In this document: one piece after another, positions 1 to 10,217 of the stretch
How positions within the stretch are numbered: the first letter of the stretch is position 1
Layout of the letters: every line of letters begins with the position of its first letter
Source of the DNA: Notolepis coatsorum
Taxonomy: Eukaryota; Chordata; Actinopteri; Aulopiformes; Paralepididae
NCBI GenBank assembly: GCA_963971535.1
Contig: OZ020590.1
Coordinates: forward strand, 152,314,034 to 152,378,033
DNA length: 64,000 bases
Direction of reading: 5' to 3'
The notes under the pieces: generated by a model
Databases searched by the model: none
What the model was told of the DNA's origin: nothing
What the model saw: the letters and a program-made list of their open reading frames with translations, nothing else
Made by a program: the position numbers and the translations under genes

Positions 1-270
1 CAACGTTTTGAGAGGTTTAAATTATACCATATTCCACAGATACAACAACTATGACAACGTTTTGAGAGGTTTAAATTATACCATATTCCACAGATACAAC
101 AACTATGACAACGTTTGAGAGGTTTAAATTACACCATATTCCACAGATACAACAACTATGACAACGTTTTGAGAGGTTTAAATTATACCATATTCCACAG
201 ATACAACAACTATGACAACGTTTTGAGAGGTTTAAATTATACCATATTCCACAGATACAACAACTATGAC
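1..270 (+). repeat. 54-bp tandem repeat containing the TMLHE splice acceptor
   Basis: Five head-to-tail copies begin at 1, 55, 109, 162 and 216; the array may continue upstream of the window. The third copy is 53 bp because one T of a TTTT run is missing. Each copy holds intron-like AT-rich DNA, the acceptor CCACAG and the first 16 bases of the exon (codons for YNNYD). AG dinucleotides lie at 38-39, 92-93, 145-146, 199-200 and 253-254. The unit is a multiple of three and is open in the TMLHE frame, so copies 3-5 read through as an 18-residue repeat. Confidence 0.95.
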
Positions 271-393
271 CGCTCAGTCATAAACACCGTCCCTCACGAC
301 GTGGTGCAGCGATGGTATGTTGCTCACCGACAGCTGACGGAGGAACTGAGGAGGCCGGAGAACGAGCTCTGGGTGAAACTGACGCCCGGGAAG
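255..393 (+). CDS. tmlhe: TMLHE (trimethyllysine dioxygenase), penultimate coding exon
   Basis: TMLHE is the mitochondrial Fe(II)/2-oxoglutarate dioxygenase that hydroxylates N6-trimethyllysine, the first step of carnitine synthesis. The exon encodes 46 residues from YNNYDRSVINTV to LWVKLTPGK, closely matching the C-terminal part of vertebrate TMLHE as I remember it. The 5' edge follows the acceptor AG at 253-254 (the exon's first base completes a split Arg codon). The 3' edge is AAG|GTAAAT at 393/394, phase 0. The next exon continues with the expected VVFIDNW. The upstream exons lie outside the window. The tandem duplication of the acceptor immediately upstream is unusual. I use the last acceptor copy because it gives the family-like junction; upstream acceptors would add residues or a stop. 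Confidence 0.93.
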
Positions 394-813
394 GTAAATC
401 AAGTCAAATCAAATCAAATGTATTTGTAAAGCACGACAACACACGTCCATGTCCCCATGGGCCGGACACGTATTCTTTAAACAAGTCAAGAAGAAACATC
501 ACAATAAATATAAGAACAAAACAAAACACCATGAAATCCAAAGTAAAATGTAAAATAAATTAATGCAACACTCCCAGACATACCCCACGCGAAGGTAAGG
601 AAAAACTCACTAAAAACCTAGCAATAGGAAAAAAGCACCACAGGCAATGTGGAGGGGAGAAACCTTAGAAGGGCCGTTCAAGATGTCGGTGATAGTAGTG
701 TTGCTATAAAACAGGTGAAACAGTTGGTAAGCATGTAATGAAACACAAATAAGTACATGCAATAGAACTGGGGTACATACGAACATTTTGAAAGATTGAA
801 AATAGAGCTGATG

Positions 814-994
814 GGGCGCCACGGTGGCGCACCGCGTAGCTGTGCTCGCAGTGTAATCGCAGCGTCCGGGTTTAGAATCCGGCCCAGGACCTATGCTGCA
901 CGTCCTCCCCATCCCTTCACCCAACTTTCCTCTCTGCCTGTCCTATCCACAATAAAGCTGTAAAATGCCGAAAAAACATATTTAAAAAAAATCT
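814..994 (+). mobile_element. tRNA-derived SINE with 12-bp target duplication
   Basis: A GGCGC...GTAGCTGTGCTCGC segment resembles an A box and GGGTTTAGAATCC resembles a B box. They are followed by a CT-rich body and an A-rich end (AATAAAGC...AAAAAAAA), the layout of common teleost tRNA-SINEs. ATAGAGCTGATG occurs at 802-813 and again at 995-1006, directly flanking the unit, which is the expected target-site duplication. It lies in sense orientation inside the TMLHE intron. Confidence 0.85.
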
Positions 995-1950
995 ATAGAG
1001 CTGATGACGGATCCATTTGAGGTATGCGGGCGGCGTAGAGAGGATCGCATCCTCCCGGTCATCATCACGGGACGTCCACCACTCCGGTCATCACCACAAG
1101 ACATCCACTCACAGGGAGACGGGGACAGGCGTTAGACAGTTTGCGTGTTTGTGATGGGCGGACATAGGAATAGATACATGTAGTAAGCATATTATGTGAA
1201 TAGAATAGATACATGTTGTAAGCATATATGTGAATAGAATAGAAGTACTTAACCCAGCAAAGAACTAGAACAGGCATGGTTTAGAGACGTTGTAGGTCGG
1301 ACAGAAGACGGTATGAAGCTGATCCATGACCTCAATGGTGCATGTAGTGGCCGCTTGTCATTCCCTGAATGTTTTGACAAGCGTCACGATGCACCTACTT
1401 AAATGTTTTCTACTCGGTAACCAAAGGTTGTGGAGTTTGACAAAGTTGAGTGTCCAGGCTGCAGCTGATGTAGTTTGCAGGGTTTATTGTCCAAAAGAAA
1501 AATGATGATTAAACATAACAGTTTTTGGTCTCTATTGCTCCGTGGCTTCACAACTCCGCAACTCAGTGACTCAGTAAATCAGTTCAGTTCAGTGACTCAG
1601 TTCTGTAAATCAGATAGGAAAATGTGTCTCCTAGCAGGTGCACACGTTGCTCTGATTACAGAGCACATTTATTAAGAGGTGGTGTGCCCCTAGTGTTCGA
1701 AACATAAATAACACTGTTACCATAAATAATACTATTTCCAACATAACGGTTTTGGCTTCTACAGTGCACATAACCAATGTGGGGGTAGAACAGTCACTGC
1801 AATCTTGGCCATCACACCGAGATATCCACCACCTTGGTCAACACTACGAGATGACCACTCAGAGAGATGGGGAGATGGGGGCAGGGGTTATAGAGTTCCC
1901 ATGTTTGTAGTGGGTGGATTGGAGCAATAAATACATGTAGTGGTCATATA

Positions 1951-2235
1951 TATGCATACAGGGGTGCAGTGCTGGGCATACACGGTCAAACGACGTTTGG
2001 GCTTCGTCACTGAGGCAGAAGTACGCGCATCCTATTATTATGCAAAGTCTAGGTGATAAGTGCCGGCCGGCCACACAAAAATGACTTGTCGCGCCATATA
2101 CCCCGGCCGCCGGCACCTAGACTTTGCATAATAATAGGATACCGACAACCAAATACAAGCCCTGTAGGTGGGGGGTTGCACGTGGCGTTTGGCCTTGGCC
2201 CATATTACGACTGCACCACTGTATGCATACATGGT
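1951..2235. repeat. Foldback (inverted) repeat in the TMLHE intron
   Basis: Perfect 27-bp arms at 2029-2055 and 2114-2140 are separated by a GC-rich 58-bp loop. Weaker outer pairing (for example TGCATACAGGGGTGCAGT near 1953-1971 against its complement near 2211-2229) extends the palindrome to about 285 bp. No coding capacity was seen. It could be a foldback MITE; no clear target duplication was found. Confidence 0.75.
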
Positions 2236-2419
2236 GACAATAGAATAAAAGTATATGGACTTCCGGTTACGCTACAACATGTAGCACACGCATTTTGCAA
2301 TTGCTCCGCTCCCACTAACGCTAATTTCGTTTAAAAACATTATTTGGACAGTAAAGAAAGAGAATAGACCACATCGTATGTATTGTTAAGACCCTCTACT
2401 AACCATATCAAAAGACAAT

Positions 2420-3685
2420 ATGGTTAAAGGTGGAAAGAAGGCAGAGAAAATAACTACGGCAACTTCAACGGCGCAGGACGTAAAAAAACGAGATAGACGC
2501 GTCCTAACCGTCGCTGGTTCTGAGCCGACGGCGACAAGCTCCGAGGAGGAGAAGGAAGAGGACAACGTACCGGGATCATCGATTACGGTCCCCGAAAGAG
2601 AGTCAATAGAGACCAACATAAAAGAAGGTACAGATTCAAGCTCCGTGAGAGGGAGAGCAGCCAGATTTATGGATTCCAACGTCACTGCATCTATCTACCA
2701 TATGCCGTCAACTGAAGAAAGCAGAAATCCACCCGATTTCAACACACTGTCTAACCTGATGGTGGAACAGTCTAACCTGATGAAAGAACAGTTAGAACAG
2801 TCTAACCTGATGAAAGAACAGATGGTAGAACAGTCTAACCTGATGAAAGAACAGATGGTAGAACAGTCTAACCTGCAGATTACACACATCAAGGCGCTCG
2901 AGGCAAACGTCGAGGCTAAATTCGATCGCATCGAGGCTAAATTCGATCACATCGATGAGAAATTAGAAGAAGTCAAGAAAGCGTTCGATGCACAGTCAGA
3001 GCGAATCACGACAGTGGAGATTTCGGTGACAGAAAACACAAAAGCAGTCAAGGCGAACGAAGGTATCATGACAGAGATGGGAGAAGAGATGGAAAAAGTT
3101 AAAGATGAATACCGGAGGGAAATAAAATTGCTTAAAAACGAAGTGATGGAGAGGCAACTAGAAACCCATCGTTACCACAGGCGGAATAACATCCGCATAG
3201 TGGGGCTTGATGAATCAGTGAACTGCGATGACATCAACTTTCCAAAAGAGTTATCAACGATTTTGGAAAACTCCGATCCAAACAAAGTGCCAGAAGTGGA
3301 ACAAGTTTACAGAATTGGTTCTCAGGGGCAAAATATCAACGGGCCGAGAGTCATCATTGTCACTCTGCGGAAAACTACAACAAGGGATGAAATCATCAAA
3401 TATGCTCGCAACCAACGTGGGAAGCTGAAGTATGGTGATAAACCAATATTTATCTACGAAGATTTGAGCAGAGAGGCCATCATCCAACGTCAACCATACA
3501 AAGTTGTGATGCAAAAGCTGTACATAGCCGGCCACAAGCCAAGGCTAGCATATCCGGCGCTGTTATCATTCTTGGACAATAACGGCCGCAGGTCAGGTCC
3601 ATTTACACCCTTTGATGCTGAGGATTTCCTGATTCAAAATGCAGCAAATAACCCAAAGCATGACGGAAATGCCGGAATCAGTTAA
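2420..3685 (+). CDS. L1/Tx1-type ORF1 protein (RNA-binding chaperone)
   Basis: This 421-residue protein would bind the element RNA and form trimers, as known for L1 ORF1p. Residues 1-100 are charged and low in complexity. About residues 108-260 form a coiled coil that opens with a tandem motif built on QSNLMKEQ/MVE (four near-copies, 2756-2876). An RRM-like part follows (RRNNIRIVGLDE, then GPRVIIVTLRK). The C-terminal domain ends near GPFTPFDAEDFL. The order and length fit L1-clade ORF1. The ATG at 2420 is the first in the frame. The heptad duplication inside the coiled coil may vary between copies. Confidence 0.88.
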   Translation: MVKGGKKAEKITTATSTAQDVKKRDRRVLTVAGSEPTATSSEEEKEEDNVPGSSITVPERESIETNIKEGTDSSSVRGRAARFMDSNVTASIYHMPSTEESRNPPDFNTLSNLMVEQSNLMKEQLEQSNLMKEQMVEQSNLMKEQMVEQSNLQITHIKALEANVEAKFDRIEAKFDHIDEKLEEVKKAFDAQSERITTVEISVTENTKAVKANEGIMTEMGEEMEKVKDEYRREIKLLKNEVMERQLETHRYHRRNNIRIVGLDESVNCDDINFPKELSTILENSDPNKVPEVEQVYRIGSQGQNINGPRVIIVTLRKTTTRDEIIKYARNQRGKLKYGDKPIFIYEDLSREAIIQRQPYKVVMQKLYIAGHKPRLAYPALLSFLDNNGRRSGPFTPFDAEDFLIQNAANNPKHDGNAGIS

Positions 3686-4962
3686 GCCTCTCTCTAAATA
3701 TATACCAGTGTGGGAATGACTTTATTGTGTTCATCAATGAGGTCATTCCACCAGTGTTGGAATGACATTGCTGTGTTCATCAAAGTAGCAAACGATATGC
3801 AAGTCGTCTATAACAAAGTGTACTGTGTAGAATACGATTCATAATACATTATAATTTCAGTCTCTGGTCTCTGAGGGGACAAATAAATATCAATGCAAAA
3901 AGATCTATCTGGAATATTCTGGGTTTATCGCTCAAATGCCCTGGGTCTCTTAGATCATTCTGGAATGTAAAATAGTCTAGGCACTAGTATATTCTACAAC
4001 CTTCTAGAATATAAGGCACCATGACAACGAAGCATACAACTTTAACAATAACATTCGGTGTGCATACACATAGCAGATAATAAATTAAATGAAGTGCAAT
4101 CAGCCCTTAATAATAATACTTTAAAATTATCCACACATAAACGTATGAGCACAGCAAGGTTATTCTAACAATTTAAGTAATCACTCCATTAAAGGCACAT
4201 TGAAGCGCTAAAAGGCGCTGCTTTTCTATCTTATCTAATCAGTTAAATCGGTTCTAGTGGCTTCTCCACGTTGATAATTATTTATCTCTTATTCCTTATC
4301 TATATCTTTACATTGATTTTTATTTTATTAAATTTTTTCTTCTCATTACTCTATATTTTTTAAATATAATTTAACTTACATTGTTCTTTTACAATGTTCT
4401 TCACATTAAGGTGTCAATATTACTATATATTTTTTAAATATATTGTAACTTACATTATTCTTTTCCAATGTTCTTCACATTAAGGTTTCAATATTGATCT
4501 ACAATCTTTTCCTTTTTTTTTCCCCACACGTTGGTGGAGGGTTCAAAGGAATATGTCGATAAAGGTTTATTCTCTTTTTATTTTATTTTTTATTTTTATC
4601 TTTAGGTTATTTATCACAATACTTCATTACAGTAAGGGAAGGTGCAAGACCAAAAGCGACATTCTATTGCAATAGAATGGAAATGTTAGATCCTATGGCA
4701 ATGAGCATAGGAAAATTAGGATTACAATGCTCAGGTTGGGCAATCCGGTGGACCATGGGAGAAAGTCAATCGCGGAGGATGTGTTCTTGGAACACAGGCA
4801 TGTTCGACTTTCTGGGAGAGGGGAAAATAGGGGATTTTTATTTGTATATATATATGTTTTTAAGCTCAGCTCTCAACGGGACCTCATTAATTGGATGTGC
4901 ATCTATTGTAGCTTCATACTCCAGAAACATTACCAAAAACTACACGAAAACATGCATAGACT

Positions 4963-7900
4963 ATGGCTAGTTTGAATATAATGGTATGGAACACCGGTGG
5001 GATAAACAAACAACACAAGCGCAAAAGCGTGCTTACACTGATGAAAAAAGAACATGTGGACGTGGCACTATTAAGCGAAACGCACATTTTAGAGGGAGAC
5101 ATAAATACGTTAGCGGATAACATATACCATAATATTGGTCACTCTTTTGCTACGAGAACTAGAGGGGTAGCCATAGTCGTCAGACGCAAATTAAATATCG
5201 AATTGAAAGGGGTATGGTCGGATGCTGAGGGGCGCATAACTATAGCTAGGATTATACACAATAACAGGAAAATTGCATTGGCAGCGGTATATGCCCCGAA
5301 TTTGTACGAAGTGGGGTTCTTCACTTCACTAACAGGAGAAATGTTAAACCATCCCGAGTACTCATATATAATAGGTGCGGATTTTAATGCCATTTGGAAC
5401 CCAAGGATGGACAAAACTTACCTTTCCTTCTCCAGCGAACAAAAGAATTCATCTAAAGCATTAAAAGATTGGTCGAAATCAACAGGAGTAACTGATTTAT
5501 GGCGTTCACTTAACCCCATGACCCGCAAATACTCCTGTCGTTCGGCGAGACACAACACACTATCCAGAATTGATTACGTCTTTGCATCCCCGAGAATATT
5601 TGATAAATACGAAGTGGAAATGACACCCAATGCGCTATCAGATCACTGCTACTTAATCCTGAAAGCAACATTTGGTACACTATCTACCCGGGCCCCAAGA
5701 TGGCGTTTTAATTCGATGCTGCTTAACAACAAGGAATTCATTACACAAATTAAAGAAGCTCTCACAGTATTCCTACAAGATAATGCTAACTCGGTGCAAG
5801 ATCCCAGAATATTATGGATGTCGGTAAAGGGTATGATCAAGGATTTCTCGGATAGATTTACCTCCATATTGCGCAAAAATCAAAACACAAAACTGTCTGA
5901 AATGGAAAAGCTTTACTCAACGCTTTTTAATTCTTTAAAATACAACAACTCTACTAGACTAGATAACCAAGTTAACATTCTAAAGACCGAGATCAAAGCA
6001 ATGTACAGACAAAAATCGGAATTGCAAATACGCAGCACTAGACAACAGCAGTACTTCCAAGGTTCTAAACCTAGTCACCTATTAGCCATGCGACTAAGAA
6101 TTAATGCAAAATTTGCAGATATAACTGCCATTAGGAAACAACAAGCTCTAGTAACAGAACCCAAAATAATAAACGATACATTCAAAGAATTCTACTCCGA
6201 TTTATATAACTCAGAAACGACCTTTGATCAAGACAAATTAGACACATATCTTAATCAAATTACTCTCCCTAAACTTACGGATGAAGAAGCTAAACAGTTA
6301 GAAGTACCGATCACATTAGAAGAACTCAAGAAGGCCATATCCGGAATGAAAAACGGCAAAGCTCCGGGAATTGACGGTATCCCATCAGAAATGTACATTT
6401 CTTGCTGGGACATATTTGGACCCTTATTACTAAATATGATCTTATACTCAGTCAAAGAGGGAAGCTTCAATGAACACCAAAATACCGCACTCATTTCAGT
6501 TCTTCACAAAAAAGACAAAGACCCCACTGAATGCGGTAGTTACCGTCCTTTAAGCCTCCTCGGAACCGACGTCAAACTGTACTCTAAGATATTAGCCATC
6601 AGATTGCAAAAGCATATGACGTCTTTAGTTCATACGGACCAAACAGGCTTCATAAAAGGTCGCCTGATCAATGATAACATAAGGCGAATACTGCACGTAC
6701 TAGATACAGACAAAGAGGACATCACACCTAAGGCGATACTATCCCTGGATGCTATGAAAGCATTTGACAGGTTGGAATGGTCGTTTCTATGGGCAGTATT
6801 GGAAAGGATGGGGTTAGGAAAAGGTTTCATTGATATGATTAAAGTACTATACAAGGACCCATCGGCCATGATTACAACAGGCACAATCATCTCCAAAATC
6901 TTTCCGGTATCACGCTCTGCCAGACAGGGTTGCCCTCTTAGTCCCGGACTATTCAATTTATCATTAGAGCCTTTAGCACAATATATAAGACAATCCCAAT
7001 CCATAGAACCAATCGTAATCAAGGGCACACAACAAAAAATTTGTTTATATGCGGACGACGTAATATTGTTCATGCAAAACCCCAACACCACATTGCCTCA
7101 TCTGCTCAAGTTGATTGAGAACTTTGGTGATTTATCGGGATTTAAGATAAATTGGCCGAAGTCGGCTTTCCTTCCACTTAACACCCCTGCAAAAAAAGAT
7201 ATAACCCTCCCAGGTGCGATACCGATGGTAAAACATTTCAGATGCTTGGGAGTGGAAATATTCCCCACCATAAGACAAACGGTGAAGCACAATTACACAA
7301 AAATACAGAACAAAATCAAGGACGACCTGGACAGGTGGGCAAAACTTAAAAACTCAGTACAGGCAAGGGTATCAATAGTTAAGATGGATGTATTACCAAG
7401 AATCAATTTCTTCAGCTCAATGCTTCCGTTACCTCCTCCAGAGGGCTACTGGAAAAGATTACAAACCTCCACATACAAATTTATTTGGAATAACAAACCA
7501 CCTCGCATAAAAAGATCCACCGCACAGAGAAGTAAAGCAGACAGTGGCATGGCAGTCCCAGATTTTTTACAATATTTTAATGCCTTCACATTAAGACCAT
7601 TGAAGAAGATATGGTTTGACCCCGAGGCTTTGGTATCTTGGAGAAAATTAGAAGAAAACATAGTAGCCCCACAGAGATTGAAAGACATAGCATACACTAA
7701 ACTTTCAATCAAGCATTGTGAGCGAGAATTTGGCCCAATAATAACCCATGCAATCAGGACATGGCGGGAAACACAAAGGAAATTTCCTAACAATCAAGTA
7801 TGGCATAATCACACTCCCATATTCAATAACAATGCTCTCTTAATGGGAAAACGACCTATAAGATTCCCTGTATGGGAAGAAAGAGGCATACACTCATTAG

Positions 7901-8727
7901 GGGATATTTTTAATAACAAGGGCCTCTGTAGTTATGTCGAAATATGCATAAAGTTTAGCCTCACCGAGTCCACATGGCTTTTTTACATACAGTTAAAACT
8001 TTGTATGAGATCTCACGGTGTTCCATTACACATACCAATTGAACACCACAGATACCACAAATTTTTCTATGAAAGAGATACATTGGGAGGTTTTGTATCA
8101 GGTTTTTATTATCAATTACTAACGTCCTCGTACGAAACCCTTCAACTAGACAATGTCTGGAGGAGGGATATACCAGACCTGGAAAATGACTTTGATTGGC
8201 AAGGAGCCTGGGCAAATGTCCGACTTACATCAAGGAACCCGGATCATCAACAAATCAATCTGAACTATATTCACAGGACATACTTGACTCCTATAAGGCT
8301 GTGCAAAATGGGGCTTATACAAGACTCCAAATGCTCCCAATGTACAAATGGGGACGAAGGAACATTTATGCACATGTATTGGGACTGCCCACCAGTTAAG
8401 GCATTCTGGAAAGATGTCTCCCAACAATTATCAATACTCGTATTTTGGAATATACCTGTACACCCCGCGGTATTGCTATTGAATGATGTTTTTGAGTTTG
8501 CAGTGAACCCACAACTAAAAAGATTGGTTTTATCGGGTATCACAGTAGCTAAAAAACTGATTGCATCACGTTGGTTTCAACCGGAAAAAATGTGCCGGAA
8601 AGTGTGGTTTCTTACATATCTTGATGTGATATATCAAGAAATATCAACAGCAAGAATTCTGGGGCTCAATGAATCCAAAATGTTAATGTGGTTAGAAGTG
8701 GTGGAGAGAATAAAAGCTAGCCTATAA
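4963..8727 (+). CDS. L1/Tx1-type ORF2 protein (APE endonuclease + reverse transcriptase)
   Basis: This uninterrupted 1254-residue frame would nick target DNA and reverse-transcribe the element RNA. The APE-type endonuclease occupies about residues 1-230 (NIMVWNTGG, SETH, GADFNA, SDHCYL). Reverse transcriptase blocks follow from about residue 450: KAPGIDGIPSE, YRPLSLLG, LSLDAMKAFDRL, RQGCPLSPGLFN and the catalytic YADD near residue 695. A C-x2-C...H...C knuckle (CSQC...HMYWDC) lies near residue 1125. No stop or frameshift was seen, so the copy may still be active. The start at 4963 is the first Met before the endonuclease core. Confidence 0.93.
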   Translation: MASLNIMVWNTGGINKQHKRKSVLTLMKKEHVDVALLSETHILEGDINTLADNIYHNIGHSFATRTRGVAIVVRRKLNIELKGVWSDAEGRITIARIIHNNRKIALAAVYAPNLYEVGFFTSLTGEMLNHPEYSYIIGADFNAIWNPRMDKTYLSFSSEQKNSSKALKDWSKSTGVTDLWRSLNPMTRKYSCRSARHNTLSRIDYVFASPRIFDKYEVEMTPNALSDHCYLILKATFGTLSTRAPRWRFNSMLLNNKEFITQIKEALTVFLQDNANSVQDPRILWMSVKGMIKDFSDRFTSILRKNQNTKLSEMEKLYSTLFNSLKYNNSTRLDNQVNILKTEIKAMYRQKSELQIRSTRQQQYFQGSKPSHLLAMRLRINAKFADITAIRKQQALVTEPKIINDTFKEFYSDLYNSETTFDQDKLDTYLNQITLPKLTDEEAKQLEVPITLEELKKAISGMKNGKAPGIDGIPSEMYISCWDIFGPLLLNMILYSVKEGSFNEHQNTALISVLHKKDKDPTECGSYRPLSLLGTDVKLYSKILAIRLQKHMTSLVHTDQTGFIKGRLINDNIRRILHVLDTDKEDITPKAILSLDAMKAFDRLEWSFLWAVLERMGLGKGFIDMIKVLYKDPSAMITTGTIISKIFPVSRSARQGCPLSPGLFNLSLEPLAQYIRQSQSIEPIVIKGTQQKICLYADDVILFMQNPNTTLPHLLKLIENFGDLSGFKINWPKSAFLPLNTPAKKDITLPGAIPMVKHFRCLGVEIFPTIRQTVKHNYTKIQNKIKDDLDRWAKLKNSVQARVSIVKMDVLPRINFFSSMLPLPPPEGYWKRLQTSTYKFIWNNKPPRIKRSTAQRSKADSGMAVPDFLQYFNAFTLRPLKKIWFDPEALVSWRKLEENIVAPQRLKDIAYTKLSIKHCEREFGPIITHAIRTWRETQRKFPNNQVWHNHTPIFNNNALLMGKRPIRFPVWEERGIHSLGDIFNNKGLCSYVEICIKFSLTESTWLFYIQLKLCMRSHGVPLHIPIEHHRYHKFFYERDTLGGFVSGFYYQLLTSSYETLQLDNVWRRDIPDLENDFDWQGAWANVRLTSRNPDHQQINLNYIHRTYLTPIRLCKMGLIQDSKCSQCTNGDEGTFMHMYWDCPPVKAFWKDVSQQLSILVFWNIPVHPAVLLLNDVFEFAVNPQLKRLVLSGITVAKKLIASRWFQPEKMCRKVWFLTYLDVIYQEISTARILGLNESKMLMWLEVVERIKASL

Positions 8728-9394
8728 TGGTGATGTCTGGTTAGGAGTGAGGGATAATGGAGGTACTATCCAAGAGGGGGTCCGGGAGGGGGGGATTTGA
8801 GCTGGAGCATATGTGTGTAGGGTTTTAGAAAATAGGTATTAGGGGTATATTATATACTAACATTTATATAATTGTAACTTCGCTGGATATACACGGTATA
8901 CGATTAAAATGTTATTATTGACTATTTTTGTTTTATCCTGTTTCTGTACTTGCATATATTTTAACCACCTTTACTGAAAGTTTCATTATACATTGTGTGT
9001 TGAGTACTGACTTTTAATAAGTTTTGTTTTGCAATAATAAAAAAAAAAAAAAAAAAAAAAAAAGAATAAAAGTATATAAGAGAATTGTGAAATTAAGTAA
9101 TGGATAGAACTAAGAACTACTGCAAGCGTATGTAAACAGGATGAGATACAAGACGATGGCTCAGGGCCATATGCCCCAGGGGGGGGGGCAGGAGAAACCA
9201 CTCAGAATATAGGTCAAGGCCAGACAGAAGTCGGTATGAAGCTGTTCCATGGGACCGGTGGTGCTCATGTCCAGTATGAGGCAGAAGGTCACTGGAATGT
9301 CTATATCGATAAATTCACTCAGAGACAGAGACAGGGGTTAAACAATTTCTCAGATAACAGAGCAGATAACAGACATCCTAACTAAAATAAACCG

Positions 9395-9885
9395 ATTAAG
9401 CTAAGGGTCAGTCCCCGACCAGGTGAGATCAGGGTAGGTTGAAGGAGAGGGAGAAAAGATGGGTCTTAAGTAAGGATTTAAAAACTTCGACAGAGCAGGC
9501 GCCCCTGACGACGGCAGGTAATTTATTCCACAGGTAGGGAGCACGGTAGACAAAGGCTCTGTGGCCGGCGGATTTTTTTTTTTTTTTTTTACTTCATTTT
9601 TTAGCGTTTATCGCTTTTTCTGGTCAAGCATGACCGACAGAAACAGGTTGAATAGGATGTAGAGTAGGGGAAGACACTCTGAGAAAATACGGCGGGTCCG
9701 GGAATCGAACTCGTGTACCCCAGATCCGTGACGAGCACGGTTGTCCCCGACGCCGAAATAGCGCCGAGATACGCGGTGAGCTACGGGAGCTCCCTGCGGA
9801 TTTCTTTTTAACCCTAGGAATCGATAGAAGCCCCGCATTTTGTGAGGGCAGAGCACGAGCGGGCGAGTATCGTGAGATGAGATCG
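9395..9885 (-). mobile_element. L2/Rex-type LINE relic (RT C-terminus), split by a SINE
   Basis: On the minus strand, 9885-9804 reads SRYSPARALPSQNAGLLSIPRV and 9567-9400 reads GHRAFVYRAPYLWNKLPAVVR...VFKSLLKTHLFS. These are the conserved C-terminal blocks of L2/Rex-type reverse transcriptases. The two parts are separated only by the SINE at 9576-9795 and its duplicated target, so they were once continuous. Confidence 0.8.
9576..9795 (-). mobile_element. tRNA-derived SINE nested in a LINE relic
   Basis: Read on the minus strand it starts with a tRNA-like A box (GTAGCTCACCGCGTAT), has a B box (GAGTTCGATTCCCGG) and ends in a long A run (the T run at 9573-9592 on the plus strand). GCGGATTT flanks it on both sides (9568-9575 and 9796-9803). 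Confidence 0.87.
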
Positions 9886-10217
9886 GATAGATAGAGCGGT
9901 GCAAGCCCATTTCCCATTTGCCCATTTTCTAGTTGTAGTTAGTATCTGTAAGAAAACAACCCTGTCAGCGGGGTGTTAAAAAGTCTTAAATTCATAATGA
10001 TCAATTTAAGGCTAATGGTACATTGGGGGGGGGGGGGGGGGGGGGGCGACCGTCGGTTGTGTGATAGTAAAGGGTTAACCTGCTGTCGTGTGGCAGTGAA
10101 AAGGGTTAAAAAGTCTTAAATTTAACTTGTTGAGACCTGAGACGCTGTAAAAAAATAAGGTTATCTTAAATGTTATCTAGCCAGTTTTCTGAGTGCTGCA
10201 CGTCGTCTTTCCGCCAG

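Larger units (their letters stand above)
2257..9062 (+). mobile_element. Full-length L1-clade (Tx1-like) LINE, both ORFs open
   Basis: The element runs from GGACTTCCGG to a poly(A) run ending at 9062. It is flanked by the 15-bp direct repeat AGAATAAAAGTATAT at 2242-2256 and 9063-9077. It has a 163-bp 5' UTR, ORF1 (2420-3685), an unusually long AT-rich spacer of 1277 bp (3686-4962) in which I see no convincing third ORF, ORF2 (4963-8727) and a 3' UTR of about 330 bp. Complete structure, intact ORFs and a perfect target duplication indicate a recent insertion. It lies in the same orientation as TMLHE. A 5'-truncated, broken relative lies at 20788-23240. Confidence 0.95.
394..10217 (+). other. 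TMLHE terminal intron (9.8 kb) and its unassigned stretches
   Basis: The intron is bounded by GTAAAT at 394 and CGCCAG ending at 10217. Most of it is the L1 element at 2257-9062. I see no gene in the rest. 394-801 has a short TCAAA-rich stretch near 400-425 that resembles an inverted LINE/SINE tail. 1007-1950 has a 30-bp imperfect duplication near 1185-1245 and a segment near 1285-1330 that recurs at 9213-9245 (CAGAAG-CGGTATGAAGCTG). 9078-9394 carries that second copy and a G run at 9181-9190. 9886-10217 holds a G run at 10025-10046 and otherwise nothing I can name. Confidence 0.85.

Noticed and set aside
115..429. 104-codon ORF with an 18-residue repeat as a stand-alone repeat protein
   Set aside because: It is the TMLHE exon read back through the tandem acceptor repeats; the first codon is TTG and the last residues run into the intron.
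4677..4970. Third ORF between L1 ORF1 and ORF2
   Set aside because: No similarity to a known domain, AT-rich surroundings and only chance overlap with ORF2; no support beyond length.
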